From positions 1 to 46,446 of the forward strand of contig VSNR01000009.1 of NCBI GenBank assembly GCA_009774345.1: 46,446 nucleotides of DNA. Reading direction: 5' to 3'. The DNA comes from Lachnospiraceae bacterium. GTDB lineage: Bacteria; Bacillota; Clostridia; Lachnospirales; Lachnospiraceae. A program made the position numbers and the translations under genes. Numbering within the stretch: the stretch's first letter is position 1; every line of letters starts with the position of its first letter. Positions 7,429 through 15,441 of the stretch are shown in pieces. The notes beneath the pieces are model-generated. The model was not told the DNA's origin. It saw nothing but the letters and a program-made list of their open reading frames with translations, and did no database searches.

Positions 7429-8715
7429 CTACCGGTTCAGGATCACATCACTGTAAAATTTCCCGCCATCATTTTTATAGAGGACGCTGCCCCCGTATTT
7501 CTCCACACACCGCTCTACGTTCAGGCAGCCGATTCCAGTGCCTTTCCCGCCTGTGCTAACCGGTTTGCCGTTCTTTATCCTTACTTCCTTTTCCACACTG
7601 TTCTCTATGCGTATGGATAGCATCTCATTATAGTTTCTGATATGCACCTTAATATAACGCTCCCCACTGCACTTTAAGACAGCCTGCATTGCGTTTTCCA
7701 GAAGGTTCCCAAAGAGCGTTGTCACATCCACCGGCTCTATAAACCCAAGTCCTGTGCTTTTCACCCTTACCACGAACCGGATGCCGATGCTCTCCGCCGC
7801 CTGCTTCCTGTCCGCAAGGAGGATGTTCAGCATCGGGTTGTCGGAATATTCCTCCGGCACAAGGGGCTTCAGGATGCCCCCGATCTGCCTTGTGTACTCC
7901 ATTGCCTTATCCGTCATGCCTGCTTTATATAGCTCCTCTATGGAGCGGAGATGCTTGCTGACATCATGGAGTACTTCAATAGACTTTCCGTATTTCTCCC
8001 TCTGCCTCTCATAATGCTCAAACTGCATACTCTCCTGCTGCTTCATCATGGCAATCTGGAACTCCAACTCATTCTTTTCATCTCTCATCTTCATAAAGTA
8101 AAACAAATATATATTAACAAAAACAATACAACTCAGATTTATGCAAAGCAAAAAATAATCAGTTCCCCGTGATGCCATAAAAACAGACACAATGGTACCG
8201 CCGATGCCATATTCTAACATTGTAAAATAAAAAAGATACTGTAGCCAGCTCCGTCTGTAATCCTTTTTCCAAAACTGTCTCAGCAGGATATGGTAGAAAA
8301 ATATCAAAAAAGGTTTAGAACAGACAACCTCAACACTGCTTTTTATAAGCAAATTTTTCGGTACAACATCAAAACAATTCATCAAAGAAGCAATTCCCCA
8401 GATACTGATGCTGTCAAACAGACCGATTATCCAAAAGAAACATTCGCTTTCCAGCACCCTTCTCCATTTCCTGTCGCTTTCATATAAAGAAAAACTGATG
8501 ATGCCAAATACCAGAACAGTTGCTATACCATTCCATACAACACTATTTATCAGGTTTACCAACGTCAACACTGCTATTGCTGCTACTGTAACAATTTTAT
8601 AGATGACCGGATTCTCAAAAGTTTTCTCATAACGGTCATTCCAGAATTGGCTCATCAGACTGACAATAACTGTACATGATAAAAAGCAACTGAACAGATA
8701 TACTAAATTCCCCAT
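7429..8715 (-). CDS. GHKL-type sensor histidine kinase (AgrC/ComD-like)
   Basis: The 428-residue protein has an N-terminal half with about six to seven membrane helices (residues 1-210), a short coiled helix carrying the likely phospho-acceptor in VLHDVSKHLRSIEEL, and a GHKL ATPase domain with N box FGNLLENAMQAV and G box GGKGTGIGCLNV. This layout is that of peptide-sensing AgrC/ComD kinases. The start at 8715 is preferred because it follows the regulator's stop at 8720 closely; the longer frame to 8814 would overlap the regulator by 95 bp. No agrB/agrD-like peptide genes are visible nearby, so the signal is unknown and may be an outside peptide handled by the adjoining exporter. Confidence 0.85.
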   Translation of the reverse strand: MGNLVYLFSCFLSCTVIVSLMSQFWNDRYEKTFENPVIYKIVTVAAIAVLTLVNLINSVVWNGIATVLVFGIISFSLYESDRKWRRVLESECFFWIIGLFDSISIWGIASLMNCFDVVPKNLLIKSSVEVVCSKPFLIFFYHILLRQFWKKDYRRSWLQYLFYFTMLEYGIGGTIVSVFMASRGTDYFLLCINLSCIVFVNIYLFYFMKMRDEKNELEFQIAMMKQQESMQFEHYERQREKYGKSIEVLHDVSKHLRSIEELYKAGMTDKAMEYTRQIGGILKPLVPEEYSDNPMLNILLADRKQAAESIGIRFVVRVKSTGLGFIEPVDVTTLFGNLLENAMQAVLKCSGERYIKVHIRNYNEMLSIRIENSVEKEVRIKNGKPVSTGGKGTGIGCLNVERCVEKYGGSVLYKNDGGKFYSDVILNR

Positions 8716-8719
8716 ATCC

Positions 8720-9478
8720 TTATACCCCGTTATGCTCGTCCATATTGTGTATGTATTCATTAAGCATCTTCTTAAATTGTGACACTCGCTTTTGGGACAG
8801 AGGCACTGTCCCACCGTCCTTCAAGATAATCTCATATCCTTTGATTTTCGCCACATTACACAGGTTCACAAGGATTCCCCTACAGCTTATCTCAAAACCG
8901 TAGGGCTGCATCCGCTCCTCCAGCCCGCTGATGGCATCCGGGTACTCGTACACCATATTTTCCGTCACGATTTTAACCTTCTTTTTTGCCTTGATGTATT
9001 CAAAGTACAGGATCGTATCAGTAGGAAGCAACAGGATAGGTTTTTCCGACAATACACCGTTTTCCTCATAAGATACATTCCTGAATTCCAGCCGCACCTC
9101 CTCCTTTTGGTACTGCCGCAGGAATGCCTGCAGCTGTTCCTCCAGTGCTTCCGCCGATACCGGCTTTTCCAGAAAGGCAAAAGCATGTACGGTGTTCACC
9201 GCATCCATGCAGTATTGTCCGAAATTGGTGGTATATATGATCTTTGCGGAATGGTTCCGGCTGTAAAGCTCCTGCCCCGTTTCTATCCCGTTCCTGCCCT
9301 CCATCATGATATCCATGAAAATGAGATGAAATCTATCATCCGATTGTAGCAGCTCCCCACCGGAGGTAAAGTTCGTAATCCGATATTCTTCTGTGTATTT
9401 GTCTAAAAGCGGCTTCAAGATACCTGTGAGGTTATCCCTGTCCGCCTGTTCGTCCTCGCAGACTGCTATCTGAAGCAT
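8720..9478 (-). CDS. LytTR-family response regulator
   Basis: The 252-residue cytoplasmic regulator has a receiver domain (about 1-120) with the acidic pair in CEDEQ, acceptor Asp56 in LIFMDIMMEG and Lys in FLEKPVS. A LytTR DNA-binding domain (about 145-245) shows ILYFEYIKAKKKVKIVT, CRGILVNLCNVAKIKG and PLSQKRVSQFKKML. LytTR domains bind pairs of short direct repeats about two helical turns apart, as found at 7333/7353 and at 12787/12809 here. The gene follows the exporter genes by about 45 bp and is followed by its kinase, so it probably activates its own operon. The ribosome-binding site GGAAGGAGG is strong. Confidence 0.92.
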   Translation of the reverse strand: MLQIAVCEDEQADRDNLTGILKPLLDKYTEEYRITNFTSGGELLQSDDRFHLIFMDIMMEGRNGIETGQELYSRNHSAKIIYTTNFGQYCMDAVNTVHAFAFLEKPVSAEALEEQLQAFLRQYQKEEVRLEFRNVSYEENGVLSEKPILLLPTDTILYFEYIKAKKKVKIVTENMVYEYPDAISGLEERMQPYGFEISCRGILVNLCNVAKIKGYEIILKDGGTVPLSQKRVSQFKKMLNEYIHNMDEHNGV

Positions 9479-9523
9479 TGTTTCATGCCTCCTTCCTTAA
9501 TACCAAAGCAATCATTTAACGAT

Positions 9524-12028
9524 TTATCCATTTCTCAGTCTTTCCACTATCGTCTTTTTATTCAGCCATTCAGTCATCCATACCGCAAGGATGCCTGCAG
9601 CTGCCGCGAAAAATACTACAATCCCTATGCTCTCCCACACAAATACCCGAAAATCAAATCCGGTAAACAGAGAAGATACATTTGCCGCCATAAACCAACC
9701 GACAGTCAAAATAATGACCATAGCAATGCTGCCTGGCCGCATACTGTCTTTAAAAAGCATACGGCAAAGCTGCTTTCTTGTCATCCCGATAGACTGCAGC
9801 ATGGCTATCTGAGATTTTCTAAAAACGACATCCATAACTATGGTATTGACCAAATTAGATATGCCAATCAATCCCAATACAGAGGAAAAGAATAACCCGA
9901 TAATCAATACGGAGTTTTTTTCCTGTGTATAATATATTCTGTCCTCACTCCGGGTTTCAATACTGATCTGCGAATTATGTTCTTTCCGGATGATTGCTTT
10001 TATCTGCTCTACTTCTCTTTCATCCAGCGGTCTTTGGGAACGTACCTCCATTGCTGCAATATGCGATTTATAATTCGGATAGATTTCTTTAAATATATCG
10101 TCATTCATAACAATGTTGCTCAGGGATAAGTTTCCGGCAGCGTATGGATCATCCCCCTCCATAACTGCCATAACTGTAAAAGTTTTAGTCAGATACCTCT
10201 CCATAGTGTCATCATAGAAATCTATTGTAAGGTTATCCCCTGCATGGACTTTATTGCTGTCTTGTATGGTTTCCATAATATATTTATAACTGGGGCTTTG
10301 GTACAATATGTAATCTCCCTGTGCGAACAGCGTACTATCTACTCCCCCTTCTATCACATGAAAATATTCGCTTTCACTCTCCAGCCTGTCCACCCCTATT
10401 CCACTGATTTCCAGTTTTATATCCCCATTATCCGCAAAGTACAATGTATCTGCCCCTCCAGATACCGCAAGGATTGCATCTACCTCCCTTTTTAACGCAC
10501 CGCTCTGTCTTATCTGGGCATAAAAACGATAGTACAGTTCCATGCCTGCCATATCCATCTCATCCGGCATGGTTCTGCCTTTATAGATTACGTCCACGTC
10601 CTGCACAAAAGGTAAAGCCTTCACTTGTTCATAGGTCTCATAGCGGATTGGATGGTATTCATCCTCCAGCGCTTCGAAATTAGCATGATGCAGAATCCGG
10701 CATTCTTCCTGATTATGTCTTTCCACCTCTGTATCTACATTATAACCGAATACTGCATTCCCTACAGCAACGAAAATAATCCCACTCAGGGAAACTGAAA
10801 GGACTGTAACCAGCCTTTTCCTTTTATGGGGAACATATCGGGCGGCATCAACTGGCGACAGGGATGCAGCTTTCCTTATGATCCCCAAAGAACCGATACG
10901 CAGCGTGACCGTTGTAAACAGGAAGGTAAATGCTGCAACCACTACTGCATTCGCCCCCTTAAAGTACATGGAAAAGGATGTCATGGCAAGTATCCGAGGT
11001 GACAGGACAAGCCCCAGAAGGTATCCGAAGCATATCCCGGCAGACATCCCCGCCAACGATAAAATCCATATCTGTCTGCGGTAAATATAAATCATCTGCT
11101 TTTGTGTCGCACCAATTGTTTTCATCATGCCAAACCATTCCACATCCATTGTAATTGATATGGAAAAAACATTATAGATAAGAAAATAGCCACTCACCAC
11201 AATAAGCAATGCCAGCAAAATAACCGGAACTACTGTTAAAAGAGAATACAAAAAATTATTATAATGCCTTGTCTGCACATAATTTGCCCCTACCTCCTGC
11301 CTAATCTGCTCCAATTTGGAATATACATCACTTTTTAATGCTAATGGATTTAAATCGTTAAATTTGATGTAGATATAATCCCTGCCCGCCTCCAGACAAG
11401 GATTTTTCCATTGAATAAAACCAGCTGCCGTATATATTTCCTCGTATATGCTGCTTAAATTTTTTATGGGATTCCCATATACACCGCAGATTTCCATCGG
11501 CACGGCTGTTTCCTCTTTAGAACCATTGTCAGACGTTACCACAACATATAGTAAAAGCTGTCCTCCGGCATTTTCTATCCCTAAGCGCTCTGCCAGTGTA
11601 TCTGAAATCATAATATCATTTGAATCCTGGGGATAAGTTCCTGATACCGGCATGATTTTATTATGACAATAGTACCCTTCATCCGGAGCCAGCAACTCTG
11701 TCTGGATGCCTGTAAATTCATCATTTTTCAAAGAAGATGAGCTGCATGAGAGTACCAAATCAGCCCATTCCACATTTTCCATCTGTACAATTTTCTCATA
11801 GTGGTCAGGCGTTCCTATCACTGCCCCGTCCTCATAAGGTCCGGGAGCCGCTTCCGACGATTCTCTCATAGTGGCAATAAAACTAAGACCTGCCGTAAAT
11901 ACAAAAGACAACAGCAGCGCAGTAAGCGCTATAGCAATCACCATTACAAGATTGCGGCTTCTATGGGAGGACAGCTGCTGTGTTGCTAATTCTTTAAGAA
12001 TCTGTTTCTGTCTGTTTTTGCAGAACAT
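9524..12028 (-). CDS. FtsX/MacB-type ABC transporter permease
   Basis: The 834-residue membrane subunit has a first helix at about 28-50, a large outside domain, a FtsX core around 265-400 (VPVILLALLIVVSGYFLIYNVFS then TIGATQKQMIYIYRRQIW), a second outside domain (about 430-680) and a C-terminal FtsX core (about 690-830) with ISNLVNTIVMDVVFRKSQIAML and SIGMTRKQL. The duplicated FtsX architecture belongs to type VII exporters, which act on membrane peptides or lipoproteins rather than pump small solutes. It pairs with the ATPase gene 6 nt upstream. Neighbouring GHKL/LytTR genes suggest a peptide-detoxification or signal-export role. The substrate is unknown. Confidence 0.85.
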   Translation of the reverse strand: MFCKNRQKQILKELATQQLSSHRSRNLVMVIAIALTALLLSFVFTAGLSFIATMRESSEAAPGPYEDGAVIGTPDHYEKIVQMENVEWADLVLSCSSSSLKNDEFTGIQTELLAPDEGYYCHNKIMPVSGTYPQDSNDIMISDTLAERLGIENAGGQLLLYVVVTSDNGSKEETAVPMEICGVYGNPIKNLSSIYEEIYTAAGFIQWKNPCLEAGRDYIYIKFNDLNPLALKSDVYSKLEQIRQEVGANYVQTRHYNNFLYSLLTVVPVILLALLIVVSGYFLIYNVFSISITMDVEWFGMMKTIGATQKQMIYIYRRQIWILSLAGMSAGICFGYLLGLVLSPRILAMTSFSMYFKGANAVVVAAFTFLFTTVTLRIGSLGIIRKAASLSPVDAARYVPHKRKRLVTVLSVSLSGIIFVAVGNAVFGYNVDTEVERHNQEECRILHHANFEALEDEYHPIRYETYEQVKALPFVQDVDVIYKGRTMPDEMDMAGMELYYRFYAQIRQSGALKREVDAILAVSGGADTLYFADNGDIKLEISGIGVDRLESESEYFHVIEGGVDSTLFAQGDYILYQSPSYKYIMETIQDSNKVHAGDNLTIDFYDDTMERYLTKTFTVMAVMEGDDPYAAGNLSLSNIVMNDDIFKEIYPNYKSHIAAMEVRSQRPLDEREVEQIKAIIRKEHNSQISIETRSEDRIYYTQEKNSVLIIGLFFSSVLGLIGISNLVNTIVMDVVFRKSQIAMLQSIGMTRKQLCRMLFKDSMRPGSIAMVIILTVGWFMAANVSSLFTGFDFRVFVWESIGIVVFFAAAAGILAVWMTEWLNKKTIVERLRNG

Positions 12029-12034
12029 AAATTA

Positions 12035-12706
12035 TCACTCCTTTATCAGTTTTCCGTCCTTTATATGTAATATCCTGTCCGCTTCCGCTGCTACGGCTTC
12101 ATTGTGCGTAATCATAACCATAGTCTGCCCCAAATCTTTCAGGGTTCTTTGGAGCAGTTCCATTACTTGTCCACTGGTTTCCGAATCCAGATTACCCGTA
12201 GGTTCATCTGCCAGGACAATCGCCGGTTTAGTAGATAGGGCCCGCGCAATCGCTACCCTCTGCTGCTGCCCGCCGGAAAGCTGGTTTGGTCTTACCCGCA
12301 GCTTATCTCCAAGCCCCAGTTTTTCAACGAGTCCTGCCACATACTCCTCGTCCACATTCTTACTGCCATCCAGACGAATCGGTAAGATTATATTCTGATA
12401 TACATTTGCCTCCGGAAGCAGGTTATAATTCTGAAATACAAATCCTATATTTCTCCGCCGAAAAACAGTCCGTTCTTCGTCTCCGAGTTCTAAAAGGGAT
12501 TTTCCCCTTATCACGACCTTTCCGGAATCAGCCGTATCAAGCCCACCCAATAAATTCAAAAGTGTAGTTTTTCCAGAACCGGATGTTCCTACAACCGCAA
12601 CAAATTCTCCTTCATCTATCCCGAATGAAATATCATCCACTGCTTTAACCAGATAACTGCCTTTTCCATAGTATTTTTTTAGATTCAGTGCTTCTAATAA
12701 CGCCAT
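12035..12706 (-). CDS. ABC transporter ATPase, MacB/LolD/BceA type
   Basis: The 223-residue ATPase shows Walker A GTSGSGKTT, Q-loop FVFQNYNLLPE, signature LSGGQQQRVAIARAL, Walker B AIVLADEPTGNLD and switch histidine MITHNE. The ADEPTGNLD form is characteristic of ATPases that work with FtsX-like permeases. It is first in a leftward operon with the permease, the LytTR regulator and the GHKL kinase, and has a GGAGG ribosome-binding site. The promoter at 12744-12812 carries the LytTR-type repeats, so the exporter is probably induced by its own two-component system. Confidence 0.92.
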   Translation of the reverse strand: MALLEALNLKKYYGKGSYLVKAVDDISFGIDEGEFVAVVGTSGSGKTTLLNLLGGLDTADSGKVVIRGKSLLELGDEERTVFRRRNIGFVFQNYNLLPEANVYQNIILPIRLDGSKNVDEEYVAGLVEKLGLGDKLRVRPNQLSGGQQQRVAIARALSTKPAIVLADEPTGNLDSETSGQVMELLQRTLKDLGQTMVMITHNEAVAAEADRILHIKDGKLIKE

Positions 12707-12743
12707 TGCTTATCTGCCTCCTTGTATATTTTCATTCAGGTAA

Positions 12744-12818
12744 ATTATACATAAGTAACCTGCATATTTCATTCGTAATGCCCGACGTACAGATTTTTTC
12801 CCCGAAAAACAGAAAAAA
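12744..12818 (-). promoter_or_regulatory. LytTR-type promoter of the exporter operon
   Basis: A -10 box TATAAT (minus strand, 12744-12749) lies exactly 37 bp downstream of GTACAGATTTTTTCCC (starting at 12787). A weaker second ACAGA follows 20 bp further, at 12809. The block CCCGAnGTACAGATTTTTTCCC is shared with the promoter at 7290-7363. There is no good -35 box. A terminator for the gene to the right overlaps the distal end. Confidence 0.7.
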
Positions 12819-12848
12819 GACTAGGGAAGGCACTTAACAAACCTTCCC
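12813..12848 (-). terminator. Intrinsic terminator for leftward transcription
   Basis: On the minus strand the stem GGGAAGG / CCTTCCC has an 11-nt loop and is followed by a T-rich tract (TAGTCTTTTTT). It ends the leftward transcript from the YaiI-like gene before the exporter promoter. Confidence 0.7.
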
Positions 12849-12868
12849 CGACCCTGTACAGCCACATA

Positions 12869-12995
12869 TCAGATAGCAGCTACTGCCTCGCGCCTGCCAT
12901 ATTCATACATTTTCAAGGATACCAGTCTGGTAATCCTCCATGCCGTTCAAAATAGTTTCCACATCACTATCCCCCAATCCTGTAAATCGAATCAT
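12869..12995 (-). pseudogene. Frameshifted remnant of a small mobile-element gene
   Basis: From an ATG at 12995 the frame reads MIRFTGLGDSDVETILNGM and then EDYQTGILENV to a stop. Moving back one base near the end gives MYEYGRREAVAAI and a stop at 12869-12871. The two pieces join sensibly (GILE then KMYEYGRREAVAAI), suggesting a small protein of about 42 residues broken by one missing base. I do not recognise a function. It sits in the 311-bp gap between the YaiI-like gene and the exporter operon. Confidence 0.35.
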
Positions 12996-13017
12996 CAAAT
13001 GTCAACATCACATTACT

Positions 13018-13500
13018 TCATACATTCTGTTTATTTTCAACAATGCTATCTTTAGTTTTATTGATAGTCATAACCAATTTCTCAAAAGACCTTTTAAATC
13101 TCACATCATCTTCCTCTGTCCTTTTCTTCGGGCCTTTTAAATGATTCTTCCCCGAAGCCCTCCTTGCTTTCTTGCTCAAATGCCGCTCCATAAGCATCTG
13201 GTCTATATTCTCATCTGTGTACCATTTCCCGGACTGATGTATCGCATATGCTCCCTTTCCCAGAGCCATTGCAGCCACGCCATAATCCTGAGTTACAACA
13301 ATGTCATTTTTCCCGCAAAGATTTATAAGTGCAAAATCAACGGCATCCGCCCCTGCCCCGATAATTTTCACTTCACTGTAATCAGAATCCAGTACATGAT
13401 TGGTGTCGCACAAAAGCGTAACCGCAATATTATTTTTTTCCGCCACCTGTTCCACAATCGGGATTACCGGACAGGCATCTGCATCAACATATATTCTCAT
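13018..13500 (-). CDS. YaiI/YqxD family (DUF188) protein
   Basis: This protein of about 160 residues has the family's hallmarks: MRIYVDADACPV at the N-terminus, VTLLCDTNHVL, GADAVDFALINLCGKNDIVVTQDYGVA, and an arginine/lysine-rich tail with HLSKKARRASG. The acidic residues in the first and third motifs give it a PIN-like nuclease fold in the known family; its cellular role is not settled. The start at 13500 is chosen for the GGAGAGAG site in front and agrees with the family N-terminus. It begins 4 nt after the stop of the upstream gene. It is usually chromosomal, so its place in the element suggests capture or a mobile copy. Confidence 0.88.
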   Translation of the reverse strand: MRIYVDADACPVIPIVEQVAEKNNIAVTLLCDTNHVLDSDYSEVKIIGAGADAVDFALINLCGKNDIVVTQDYGVAAMALGKGAYAIHQSGKWYTDENIDQMLMERHLSKKARRASGKNHLKGPKKRTEEDDVRFKRSFEKLVMTINKTKDSIVENKQNV

Positions 13501-13504
13501 CCGA

Positions 13505-13954
13505 TTAGCTCTCTCCTTGATCATCAGGCTCCCATATATCAGGTTTTAAGCCCATTTCTTCCCATGTGACTCCATAAGGCGCTCCACCAGAAGTATAGCC
13601 TGCTATATAATAAAAAGTATCATCCTGATCCTCATGGAATACCGGATTATCCTTCTGCATTCTTTTCTGTTCACGAATCTTCTTCCTTTTTGCCTTTTTA
13701 GCTCTCTGTATATCCTGATAGGCTTTTACTGCCGCCTTTTCTCTGTCAATCTGTTCTTGCGTCAAAGATACACCTAATAACTGCAATTCAGCAACGGCTT
13801 TCATGCGGTCTACGGCAAATTTCTTCCTATATGCTTTTATGATATCCCCGCCGTATGCTGTACCGTCATATTCTGCCACCCACTTTTCTGCTTTTGCCTT
13901 GCGGTCTGCAAATTTCATCGCTTTCTTAGCCGCTTTGCCTTTTCCCTTTTTCAT
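13505..13954 (-). CDS. Lysine-rich hypothetical protein, mobile-element associated
   Basis: The 149-residue protein is very basic in its N-terminal two thirds (MKKGKGKAAKKAMKFADRKAKAEKW and RAKKAKRKKIREQKRMQK) and acidic and aromatic at the end (GVTWEEMGLKPDIWEPDDQ). This suggests nucleic-acid binding or a structured tail after a charged helix. There is no signal peptide or membrane helix. Its last codons contain the ribosome-binding site of the YaiI-like gene, so the two are coupled. I do not recognise the family. Confidence 0.65.
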   Translation of the reverse strand: MKKGKGKAAKKAMKFADRKAKAEKWVAEYDGTAYGGDIIKAYRKKFAVDRMKAVAELQLLGVSLTQEQIDREKAAVKAYQDIQRAKKAKRKKIREQKRMQKDNPVFHEDQDDTFYYIAGYTSGGAPYGVTWEEMGLKPDIWEPDDQGES

Positions 13955-14035
13955 AGTACATTATTCTCTCTTAACTAAAATCCAGTATTTATTTGTCCTC
14001 AAACATCGTATCATAAATCAGCACTGGCAAGCAAT

Positions 14036-14068
14036 GGATAACGATATTCTTTACGAATATCGCTATCC
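14036..14068. repeat. 14-bp inverted repeat at the end of the DUF3846-like gene
   Basis: GGATAACGATATTC (14036-14049) and GAATATCGCTATCC (14055-14068) pair at 13 of 14 positions around a 5-nt loop (TTTAC). No T-run follows on either strand, so a terminator is unlikely. It overlaps the last codons of a gene that looks truncated. It may be a protein-binding or recombination site. Confidence 0.7.
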
Positions 14069-14245
14069 CCGCTCCGGCACCTTACGGTCCCGGCTGATCA
14101 GCAATACCCTCTGGGGCAGGAAACACCCCACCTGCGCCGTGCCCCCTAACACTGCTTCCACAGCTTCCAGCGTGTTGTCCGGCAGTGCGGCAGGACGCGG
14201 GGCCTTTCCCGGCTCCACGATCAGAATGTCCATTTTTTGCTTCAT
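14063..14245 (-). CDS. DUF3846-like protein, apparently shortened at the C-terminus
   Basis: The 60-residue product starts MKQKMDILIVEPGKAPRP, with a good GGAGG ten bases upstream. The IVEPGK motif, the LEAVEAVLGG helix and the QVGCFLP segment resemble the N-terminal part of DUF3846 proteins of integrative elements, which are longer and go on to a GLPLNR-like motif. Here the frame stops just after LLISRDRKVPERG, inside the inverted repeat at 14036-14068. The C-terminus was therefore probably lost or replaced. No molecular function is known. Confidence 0.6.
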   Translation of the reverse strand: MKQKMDILIVEPGKAPRPAALPDNTLEAVEAVLGGTAQVGCFLPQRVLLISRDRKVPERG

Positions 14246-14328
14246 GTTTCGTTGTCCTCCTTTAAATTTTTTGTCTATGTGCAGCCCGTAAAGGGCTTCA
14301 CAGCTATGAAAAAATAACCAGCGGAAAG

Positions 14329-14346
14329 AAAAAAGCCCAATGGCTT
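14329..14346 (-). terminator. Terminator after the replication initiator gene
   Basis: On the minus strand AAGCC, a 4-nt loop and GGCTT are followed by a run of T (plus-strand A at 14329-14334). The stem overlaps the stop of the initiator gene. A second small hairpin, GCCC gtaaa GGGC, lies just below at about 14284-14296. Confidence 0.6.
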
Positions 14347-15298
14347 AACCGCTTCCAAAACCTGCGGCCATATCGTGGCTCACAAGGCTTGCATAATACT
14401 GGCTGATGGTCACAGGCGCATTGAACAGCGCCGACAGGGTATAAGCCCGGATATTGCCTATCAGTGTTGTATTCCTGTCAAGGCAGTCCATGACATACTG
14501 GATATGCCCGCTGTCCAGCTTCAAAAAGCGGCTCTTTACCACCTCCGTACTCATATCCCCCTGGTTGATGCGTATGCTTTTCCGGCTGCTGCAACAGGTT
14601 TCCGCCATCAGTTCCACAAAGCCGTCCAGACGCTCCCTGTCATATGGATGATCATGCAAAAGATAATCATAATCAATGTTCTCTTTTATCAGTTCACGGT
14701 AAGCCTCCATCTGATCTATCCCATCCATCCCATATCCTGCAGGGGAAGCGTTATCCACAGGCAAAGCCCCGGCCTTTGCCGGATAGATGGATGGATCAGT
14801 ATCACTAAAATCAGTATTATTTAAGTCAGTATTATTAGTTTGTGATTTCCGCATTTCTTGAATTGTGATTTTCACATCCCCTGATTTGTGATTTTCACAA
14901 TTCCTGATTTGTGATTCCGGCTGCCCCGGTTTTGCCCTGCAAATGAAGTTCTTGACGTATATGACATTGGGTTTCCCCAGGCCGCGCCGGACGCGCTCGA
15001 TCAGACCAACGCCCTTTGAACAGTCCAGCTCATTCAGGAGCTTGTTTGCCTTCTGCTCCGCGCACCCAAGCGTCTCCATCACATCGGCAATCGTGAAGAT
15101 GATATACACGCGCCCCTCCCCGTCAAGCCAGTTGTTCTTTACCGAAAGCCCCATGCGGTCAAGCAAAAGCCCGTAAAGCACCTTTGCCTCTACCGATACC
15201 CCCTTAAAGAGCGGGTCTGTAAACAATATTTTCGGGATGCGGTAAAAGCTGTACTGTTCCGCTTCGTTCCCATAGTAATAATCCAGTTGTAACGGCAT
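14345..15298 (-). CDS. repA: Replication initiator protein A (RepA_N type)
   Basis: This protein of about 317 residues begins MPLQLDYYYGNEAEQYSFYRIPKIL. It has the RepA_N winged-helix domain over about residues 10-110 (FKGVSVEAKVLYGLLLDRM, DVMETLGCAEQKANKLLNEL), a variable linker, and a C-terminal helical domain like DUF6017 (about 190-310). RepA_N proteins start replication of low-copy plasmids and of the circular form of integrative elements. The start at 15298 follows AAAGGAGG; the longer frame to 15331 would place the ribosome-binding site inside the gene. It lies after parA-parB but behind two terminator hairpins, which suggests regulated read-through or its own promoter. Confidence 0.85.
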   Translation of the reverse strand: MPLQLDYYYGNEAEQYSFYRIPKILFTDPLFKGVSVEAKVLYGLLLDRMGLSVKNNWLDGEGRVYIIFTIADVMETLGCAEQKANKLLNELDCSKGVGLIERVRRGLGKPNVIYVKNFICRAKPGQPESQIRNCENHKSGDVKITIQEMRKSQTNNTDLNNTDFSDTDPSIYPAKAGALPVDNASPAGYGMDGIDQMEAYRELIKENIDYDYLLHDHPYDRERLDGFVELMAETCCSSRKSIRINQGDMSTEVVKSRFLKLDSGHIQYVMDCLDRNTTLIGNIRAYTLSALFNAPVTISQYYASLVSHDMAAGFGSG

Positions 15299-15333
15299 CG
15301 CTGCTGCCTCCTTTTCCTGCAATTTTGACAACT

Positions 15334-15367
15334 AAAAAAGCCCCGGCATGGTAAAAGTCGCCGGGGC
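15334..15367 (-). terminator. Terminator-like hairpin in the repA leader
   Basis: On the minus strand the perfect 8-bp stem GCCCCGGC / GCCGGGGC is followed by TTTTTT. It ends only about 35 bases before the repA start codon, so transcripts from the par genes must pass it to express repA. Confidence 0.8.
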
Positions 15368-15387
15368 ATGATCTGTCTGGTAAACGC

Positions 15388-15434
15388 AAAAAAGCCGCCC
15401 GGTAACTGCCATTAGTCAGTCGCCGGACGGCTTT
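15388..15434 (-). terminator. Terminator-like hairpin after parB
   Basis: On the minus strand AAAGCCGTCCGG pairs with CCGGGCGGCTTT (12 bp with one wobble) and is followed by a T-run. It is the natural terminator of the par operon. With the hairpin at 15334-15367 it forms a tandem pair between parB and repA. Confidence 0.8.
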
Positions 15435-15441
15435 ATGCGTT

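Noticed and set aside
7429..9478. A full agr quorum-sensing system
   Set aside because: The kinase and regulator fit, but no agrB-like protease or agrD-like peptide gene is present in the window.
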